Shown: piece after piece, positions 6,432 through 11,151 of the stretch
How positions within the stretch are numbered: position 1 is the first letter of the stretch
Layout: every line of letters begins with the position of its first letter
NCBI GenBank assembly: GCA_022447405.1
Contig: JAKVCE010000044.1
Coordinates: forward strand, 1-11,151
DNA: 11,151 nucleotides
From: Planctomycetota bacterium
Lineage (GTDB): Bacteria > Planctomycetota > UBA1135 > GCA-002686595
Reading direction: 5' to 3'
Translations under genes and position numbers: made by a program
The notes under the pieces: model-generated
The model's database searches: none
The model's input: only the letters and a program-made list of their open reading frames with translations
What the model was told of the DNA's origin: nothing

Positions 6432-6647
6432 TCAAGCGATCACGTCCAGGTGTCCACCTGACTCGTCCTCGCTGCGAGGCGCGACTTCGCCGCGCTCGCG
6501 TTCGGTGCTAGGGCTCGGGCTGGGCTCGCCCCCGTCCTCGAGCTGGAACTCGGGGACCTCTTCGTCTCTTCGCTTGTTCGCCCCATCTCGCGTCGCTTGG
6601 ACGCGCTGAGCGGGAGCTGTCGGGCGTTGAATGCGTGGGCCTTCCAC
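6432..6647 (-). CDS. 71-aa polar hypothetical protein directly after fliA
   Basis: The frame starts with a GTG at 6647, one base after the fliA stop (6651-6649). A strong GGAGG lies within the last fliA codons, six bases before the GTG, which is the best evidence for this unusual start. The protein is highly charged and low in hydrophobic residues: a basic N-terminal half (RIQRPTAPAQRVQATRDG), a short patch VPEFQLEDGG (31-40), a Ser/Pro-rich spacer and an end GGHLDVIA. It is probably disordered and soluble. I recognise no family. A short accessory or export-related factor translated with sigma-28 is possible. It is less certain than its neighbours because of its composition and start codon. 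Confidence 0.62.
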   Translation of the reverse strand: MEGPRIQRPTAPAQRVQATRDGANKRRDEEVPEFQLEDGGEPSPSPSTERERGEVAPRSEDESGGHLDVIA

Positions 6648-6648
6648 G

Positions 6649-7383
6649 TCAAACCTCCACGTCTCCAGCGAGGGGCGCGAGGGCCCGGTTGAGGCGGTAC
6701 AGGGCGCGCGTGTGGATCTGGCTCACGCGGCTCTCCGTGACGCCCAAGAGCTCGCTGATCTCCCGCAGGAGCAGCTCCTCGGCGTAGTACAGGGTGATGA
6801 CGGACTTCTCTTGCTCGGGGAGCTCTGCGACGGCCGCGGCCAGAGCCTGCAAGAGCTCTTGGCGGTCGAGGGCGTCCTCCGGTGCGCTGGACTTCGGGTC
6901 GCACAAGAGCTGCCCGAGCTGGACGCTTTCGCCCTCGTCGATCGAGGCCTCCATAGCGGTCTTCGCCGAGCACAGGACCTCGTCGAGCTCTTCGGAAGAG
7001 ATGTCTAGGTAGGCGGCGAGCTCCTCCGGCGTCGGGGGGACGCCGTTCGTCTGCTCGAGCTCACAGACTGCGCGCTCGACGTTGCGCACCTTGTCTCTGC
7101 GTCCGCGCGGCAAGAAGTCGAGCTTGCGGAGCTCGTCGAGCATCGCGCCGCGCACGCGGGTGTAGGCGTAGGTGGAGAACTTGAGACCCCTGGTCGGGTC
7201 CCATGAGTCTGCGGCGGCGATCAAGCCGAGCATCCCGAAGCCGTAGAGGTCGTCGCGGTCCACCGACGAGGGTAGGTCAACACCCACACGCCCCACGATG
7301 TGCTTCAAGAGCGGTATGTGCGCGAGGATGAGGTCCTCGCGCTCAGCATCGCTCAAAGCATGTGCGCTCACACAACGTTCCAT
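6649..7383 (-). CDS. fliA: Flagellar sigma-28 factor (FliA/WhiG family)
   Basis: The 244-aa length is typical of sigma-28. Region 2 is clear at about 22-93, including DLYGFGMLGLIAAADSWDPT, KFSTYAYTRVRGAMLDELR and DFLPR. Region 3 follows (about 94-160, with PPTPEELAAYLDIS). Region 4 (about 184-238) holds LPEQEKSVITLYY and the helix-turn-helix REISELLGVTESRVSQIHTRAL that reads the -35 box. It directs RNA polymerase to late flagellar and chemotaxis promoters and is held inactive by FlgM, encoded nearby at 4504-4812. I chose the ATG at 7383 with GGGAG eight bases upstream; a GTG at 7386 would add one residue. It lies 29 bp after the two-helix membrane protein gene. Confidence 0.95.
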   Translation of the reverse strand: MERCVSAHALSDAEREDLILAHIPLLKHIVGRVGVDLPSSVDRDDLYGFGMLGLIAAADSWDPTRGLKFSTYAYTRVRGAMLDELRKLDFLPRGRRDKVRNVERAVCELEQTNGVPPTPEELAAYLDISSEELDEVLCSAKTAMEASIDEGESVQLGQLLCDPKSSAPEDALDRQELLQALAAAVAELPEQEKSVITLYYAEELLLREISELLGVTESRVSQIHTRALYRLNRALAPLAGDVEV

Positions 7384-7412
7384 CACGACGGCTCCCGTCT
7401 ACGGCGAGGGCG

Positions 7413-7658
7413 CTAGCGCCCGGCCGCGTCGGCCTCCTCCTCCGGGCGCTCGAAGAGCTCGAGCACGGTCTTGATGAAGTAGAAGATCGCCCTCAGGACG
7501 AGGACGCAGACGACGCCACGGATACATGCCGTGGAGAGGGAGACGCCTCTTAGGAGGGAGACAATGGCCGCGAAGGCACCCACGGCGACTGCCGCGTGAC
7601 CTCCTAGGGCGCCCCACTGGATGGAGAGAGCCTGCATATCGCGTCTTTTTTCGACCAT
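7413..7658 (-). CDS. 81-aa two-helix membrane protein between flhG and fliA
   Basis: The product has a basic N-terminus (MVEKRRDMQ), two hydrophobic segments at about 21-38 and 42-66, and an acidic C-terminal tail (ERPEEEADAAGR). Cys45 and Cys51 lie in or next to the second segment. The ATG at 7658 comes 22 bp after the flhG stop with AAGGA about 10 bases upstream; a TTG at 7694 would extend it into flhG but is less attractive. I recognise no family. A small membrane protein placed between the position/number regulators and sigma-28 could anchor or modulate one of them, but nothing in the sequence shows this. Confidence 0.75.
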   Translation of the reverse strand: MVEKRRDMQALSIQWGALGGHAAVAVGAFAAIVSLLRGVSLSTACIRGVVCVLVLRAIFYFIKTVLELFERPEEEADAAGR

Positions 7659-7680
7659 TTCTGAGTTTTCCTTGAGTCTC

Positions 7681-8481
7681 TCAGGCCCCCTCAAAGGCCA
7701 GCTCTCTCACGTTGGGGTCCAAGAGGGAGGCGAGCTCCCCCACACAGCGGCCCGCTAGGCCATCCGGAGCCGTGATCACGAAGGCCGCCTGCGATGCGGC
7801 GGCGCTGCGCACGTCCTGTGAGTCAGGGATCCAGCCCACCTTGCGCGGTGAGCGGCAGAGGAAGCGCTCGCTCACGCGGCGCAATCTCTGGCTGGTCGCC
7901 TGGGCCTCCTCCCTGCTCGCGGCGAGGTTCACCACGAGGTCAGGGGTGGGGACCTCGAGGTCCTCACGCAGGGCGTAGGCGTCGAGCGCTTTCAGGAGCC
8001 CATAAGCGTCCGTCAACGCGGGCGCGTCGCCCGTCGTGACGAGCAAGACTCGGTCTGCGGCAGCGGCGAAGCCCAGGACGTCACCGCCGATGCCGGCGGC
8101 GCCGTCGCAGAGGATCACGTCGTAGTCAGCGCCCAAGATGCGGAGCCCCTCGAGCAGCTGCTCTCTCCGCCCCGCGTCCGAGTCACCCCAGCCCAGCTCT
8201 CCCGAGCCGCCAGCGATGAGGTGGACGCCTTCGGGCCCGGTTGAGATGCAGTCGGCGAGCTCGGCACGCCCGCTGATCACGTCAACGAGGGTGCTGGTCG
8301 TAGGGACGCGCAACATCACGTCCGCGTTCGCGAGCCCGAGGTCGAGGTCACACAAGAGGACCTTGCGCCCGCGGCGCGAGAGCTCGACGGCCAGGTTCAC
8401 GGTGACGGTGCTCTTACCGACGCCGCCCTTGCCCCCGGTGACGTACCAGAGCGCGGGCTTCACTTGAGCGCTGCTCCTCAT
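7681..8481 (-). CDS. flhG: FlhG/FleN, MinD-like ATPase for flagellar number control
   Basis: The 266-aa protein is a ParA/MinD-type ATPase. The deviant Walker A GGKGGVGKST is at 16-25, the switch I/A' region DLDLGLANADVML at 45-57, and switch II/Walker B ILCDGAAGIG at 123-132, followed by the VVN base-binding strand (183-185) seen in FlhG and MinD. FlhG dimers limit flagellar number and stimulate the FlhF GTPase. The N-terminus before Walker A is only about 15 residues and lacks the DQAxxLR-type activator helix of many FlhG proteins. No MinD-like C-terminal amphipathic helix is obvious. The ATG overlaps the flhF stop as ATGA, so the two are translationally coupled. The family call is firm; FlhG rather than generic MinD rests on the neighbours. 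Confidence 0.93.
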   Translation of the reverse strand: MRSSAQVKPALWYVTGGKGGVGKSTVTVNLAVELSRRGRKVLLCDLDLGLANADVMLRVPTTSTLVDVISGRAELADCISTGPEGVHLIAGGSGELGWGDSDAGRREQLLEGLRILGADYDVILCDGAAGIGGDVLGFAAAADRVLLVTTGDAPALTDAYGLLKALDAYALREDLEVPTPDLVVNLAASREEAQATSQRLRRVSERFLCRSPRKVGWIPDSQDVRSAAASQAAFVITAPDGLAGRCVGELASLLDPNVRELAFEGA

Positions 8482-9470
8482 GACGCCCTCCCCAGGAGGA
8501 AGATGTCGGCGAAGGCGTCCGGCGTCGCGCGCACGAGGTCGCGGGTGAGGTCGCTGCCCGCAGAGAGGAAGGCGACCGGCAGGTTCTCTTCGCAGATCGA
8601 CTCGAGCACGGTCGCGGGTCGACGGGTCTCATCGAGCTTCGTCACGACGCAGCCGCCTACCGGCAGGACGCTCGCAGCCTCGAAGAGCGCAGCCCAGCTT
8701 TCAGCCTGCTGATTCGCGCCGAGGACGAGCTGGACATCGAGCACCGCGCCGGAGGAAGCGAGGTCCTTCTCCAGCTCGGAGAGGCGCGCGACGTCCTCCT
8801 CGATGTCTCCGGTGGTGTCCAAGAGGATCGCCTCCGGACCAGGGGCCCCGAGGGTAGAGGCGTTGAGCGCTGCGCCAGGGCCAAAGAGCTTGACCTCCGT
8901 CCCGAGGAGCGCGCCGTGCGCTTCCAGCGGCGCGGTCGCTCCTACCCGGCCGTCCGAGAGGCCGGCGAGCGCTACGCGCCGCTCGGCGCGGACGAGGCGC
9001 GCGCTGAGCTTCGCGAGGCTGAGGGTCTTGCCTGCCCCAGAGTGACCGAGCATCGCGAGGACTCGCGTCTTGCCGGGCAGCTTCGGGAGCTTGGCGACCT
9101 GGAGCTTGTTCCCAAGCACCTCCGCGGCGGCGTCGAGCGGGTGCCGGCCCTCGAGGCTCGCGGCCTCCTGCCAAGCGGCGGCGGCGAAGCCGAGGGTGCA
9201 GCCGTGGGAGAGCAAGCGCTCTTCGACCTCAGAGGTCTCTGTGCTGGTCGCGGTCTCGTCGATGCGCGCCACGTCCTTGAAGAGCTCGTCGGCGCGGCGG
9301 CGCATGCGCTCTAGCTCAGAGCGGCTCGCGGGCGCTGTCGTCGTGACGGCGAGGGCGACGCCCTCGGTGTCCTCGCTCTGACCTAGCACCACTGCGGCGG
9401 CGCCGTGGACCTCTTGAGCGCGCTCAAGCGCATCTCGCATGTTCTTTCCTGTGATCTTGTGAACGTTCAT
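8478..9470 (-). CDS. flhF: FlhF, SRP-type GTPase with degenerate catalytic motifs
   Basis: The 330-aa protein starts MNVHKITGKNMRDALERA, the typical FlhF opening, followed by a variable linker and an NG domain. G1 is GHSGAGKT (142-149) and G4 is TKLDE (277-281). Other motifs have drifted: the insertion-box counterpart reads SDGRVGATAPLEAHG (172-186), where SRP GTPases have DTYR...QL, keeping Arg175 but with Ser at the Asp and Pro181 at the Gln position. G3 reads DTTGD (218-222) in place of DTAGR. FlhF normally places the new flagellum and assembles the basal body at the membrane. This copy may bind GTP but hydrolyse it poorly. GGAGG in the end of flhA precedes the ATG; the gap to flhA is 4 bp and flhG overlaps its stop. 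Confidence 0.93.
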   Translation of the reverse strand: MNVHKITGKNMRDALERAQEVHGAAAVVLGQSEDTEGVALAVTTTAPASRSELERMRRRADELFKDVARIDETATSTETSEVEERLLSHGCTLGFAAAAWQEAASLEGRHPLDAAAEVLGNKLQVAKLPKLPGKTRVLAMLGHSGAGKTLSLAKLSARLVRAERRVALAGLSDGRVGATAPLEAHGALLGTEVKLFGPGAALNASTLGAPGPEAILLDTTGDIEEDVARLSELEKDLASSGAVLDVQLVLGANQQAESWAALFEAASVLPVGGCVVTKLDETRRPATVLESICEENLPVAFLSAGSDLTRDLVRATPDAFADIFLLGRAS

Positions 9471-9474
9471 CTGT

Positions 9475-11151
9475 CTAAGCCTCCATCTTCACGACGGCAG
9501 CGGTCTCGACGGAGCGCGCCGCCACGACCTCGCTGTAGGACAAAACCGCGACCCTCGGGAGTGAGGCTCGCACGAGCTCGCCGACGAAGCGGCGAACGTT
9601 GGAGCGCACCAAGAGGACGACGTCCTTGCCGTTCTTGGTGGCTTGGGAGATTTGCTCGCCGATCTCTTCGACGAGCTGCTGCAGCCACGCGGGACTGACG
9701 ACACCAACGCTGGCGTCGGGGGTTGCGCCCACGGCGCTCGCGAGGCCGGCCTCGACGTCAGGATCGAGGGTCACGGCGTGGACCACGCCGCCGTTGTCGG
9801 CGTACTGCTCGCACAGGGCGCGGCCGAGGCGCTGGCGCACGAGCTCGGTGAGCGTCTCAGGGTCCTTGGTGCGCGTCACGTTGTCGGCGAGCACCTCAAG
9901 GATCGTAGGCATGCTGCGCAGGCTCACGTCTTCGCGCAGGAGGTTGCGTAGGACCTGCTGCACCTCGCCGTAGCCCATCTTGTCGGGGATCAGCTCCTCG
10001 ACGACGCTCGGTGCGCTCTTGCGCGCGCTCTCGACGAGCTCCTTCGCATCGTCACGGTTCAACACCTCAGGCAGCGATGTGCGGAAGCTCTCCGAGAGGT
10101 GCGTCACGATAACGCTGACCGGGTCGATGACCGTGTAGCCAGAGAGCTCTGCGTTCTCGCGCTGCTCTTCGCCGATCCACCAGGCGGGGAGCCCAAAGGC
10201 CGGGTCGGTGGTCTCGACACCGTGGATCTTTCCGTTAGCGGTGCCGCTGTCCATCGCGAGGAACTGGCCAGGCTCGACTTCGCCGCGTGCGACCTCGTGG
10301 CCGCCGACGAGCAGTCGGTAGGCGGACGCGCCCAAGCGGACGTTGTCCTTGATGCGGACAGGGGGCAGGACGACGCCCTCGTTCAGGGCGAAGCGACGCC
10401 GCAGCTGGCTGACGTGGTCGAGCACGCCACCCCCCGCGGGGTCGGAGACGAGCGGGATCAGGCGGTAGCCGACCTCCAGAGAGAGGCGGTCCACGTGCAG
10501 GAGCTCGTCGACGTCATCCTCTTCAGTCTGGCTCTCCTCTGCGGACGCCTCGACGGGCTCCGCTTCGTTCTCGAGCGCACCCTCCGGGAGGTCCTTCGTG
10601 TTCTTCCAAGTCAGGACGAGGATCGTACTGAGCATGAAGAAGGGCAGGCGAGGCATGCCCGGGAGACAGCCGATGACGAAGAGCATCCCCGCCGCGATGA
10701 GCGTAGCTTTGGGGCGACCCGCGACCTGACCGATCAGGTTGTGGCCGAGGCTCTTGGCCTCAGAGTTCTTGGTGACGAGGACGCCCGCCGCCGTCGAGAT
10801 GAACAGGGCCGGGATCTGGCTCACGAGGCCGTCACCGATGGTTAGCTTGCTGTATGTCTCCCCCGCCTCTGCGAGGCCCATGCCGTTGGTCATCGCGATA
10901 GCGACGCCGCCGATAAGGTTCAGCGCGGTGATGATGAGGCCCGCGATCGCGTCACCGCGGACGAACTTGCTTGCGCCGTCCATGGCTCCGAAGAACTCCG
11001 CCTCACTGGCGACCTTCTTGCGTCGCTCCTTGGCCTCGCTCGCGTCGATCAGGCCTGAGTTCAGGTCTGCGTCGATCGCCATCTGCTTGCCAGGCATCGC
11101 GTCGAGGACGAAGCGAGCGGCGACCTCTGAGATCCGCCCAGAGCCCTTCGT
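9475..11151 (-). CDS. flhA: FlhA, flagellar type III export-gate protein (5' end beyond window)
   Basis: The 558 visible residues run to the TAG at 9477-9475. The frame is open to the right edge and begins inside the conserved cytoplasmic loop (TKGSGRISEVAARF, then LDAMPGKQMAIDADL), so about 140 N-terminal residues are missing compared with the usual 690-700. Hydrophobic segments lie at about 68-90, 105-125 and 145-180, followed by an acidic linker and the FlhA cytoplasmic domain (about 200-558) with GYRLIPLVS, PAWWIG, SGYTVIDPVSVIVTHL and LVRSNVRRFVGEL. FlhA forms the nonameric ring that receives chaperone-substrate complexes and couples proton flow to export. The flagellar context (flhF, flhG and fliA follow) excludes a virulence-type homologue. 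It is the first visible gene of the operon, whose promoter is outside the window. Confidence 0.97.
   Translation of the reverse strand, partial: TKGSGRISEVAARFVLDAMPGKQMAIDADLNSGLIDASEAKERRKKVASEAEFFGAMDGASKFVRGDAIAGLIITALNLIGGVAIAMTNGMGLAEAGETYSKLTIGDGLVSQIPALFISTAAGVLVTKNSEAKSLGHNLIGQVAGRPKATLIAAGMLFVIGCLPGMPRLPFFMLSTILVLTWKNTKDLPEGALENEAEPVEASAEESQTEEDDVDELLHVDRLSLEVGYRLIPLVSDPAGGGVLDHVSQLRRRFALNEGVVLPPVRIKDNVRLGASAYRLLVGGHEVARGEVEPGQFLAMDSGTANGKIHGVETTDPAFGLPAWWIGEEQRENAELSGYTVIDPVSVIVTHLSESFRTSLPEVLNRDDAKELVESARKSAPSVVEELIPDKMGYGEVQQVLRNLLREDVSLRSMPTILEVLADNVTRTKDPETLTELVRQRLGRALCEQYADNGGVVHAVTLDPDVEAGLASAVGATPDASVGVVSPAWLQQLVEEIGEQISQATKNGKDVVLLVRSNVRRFVGELVRASLPRVAVLSYSEVVAARSVETAAVVKMEA

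Overview
The window is GC-rich and almost fully coding. It looks like a flagellated bacterium with an outer membrane: a flhA-flhF-flhG-fliA cluster with flgM, two genes encoding lipobox lipoproteins, an exported FG-GAP repeat protein and a large secreted M1 metallopeptidase. The gene mix and the very divergent FlhF would suit a planctomycete or a related deep-branching marine lineage. That placement is an inference from general impressions and was not tested. I see no rRNA, tRNA, CRISPR array, insertion sequence, phage gene or origin.

Left part (1-4201, minus strand). This is a three-gene unit: a secreted M1 gluzincin peptidase (4201-1814), a six-helix membrane protein that starts one base after the peptidase stop (1812-781), and an exported FG-GAP/VCBS repeat protein (724 to beyond the left edge). 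The last gene is interrupted once by an in-frame TGA at 403-401. The same frame stays open on both sides, the FG-GAP repeats continue past the TGA, the next codon is Cys, and a compact stem-loop begins 12 nt after the TGA. It is therefore a candidate selenoprotein with a Sec-Cys pair; a nonsense mutation or sequencing error is the main alternative.

Middle (4202-4985). A 302-bp intergenic region separates the peptidase unit from flgM on the plus strand (4504-4812). It holds an exact sigma-28-type -10 octamer upstream of flgM and an inverted repeat. The region 4813-4985 holds two strong hairpins that end the convergent flgM and flagellar transcription units.

Right part (4986-11151, minus strand). 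This is a tightly packed flagellar operon read from right to left: flhA (5' end outside the window), flhF, flhG, a small two-helix membrane protein, fliA (sigma-28), a 71-aa protein, a 64-aa CxCGE protein, a coiled-coil lipoprotein and a CsgG/LpoB-like lipoprotein. Three joints are 4-bp overlaps (ATGA, ATGA, GTGA) and the other gaps are under 30 bp. FlhA is the export-gate protein, FlhF and FlhG normally set flagellar position and number, FliA drives late flagellar genes, and FlgM, facing this operon, would hold FliA inactive until the hook is complete. The four genes after fliA have no assigned role and are candidates for lineage-specific envelope parts of the flagellum.
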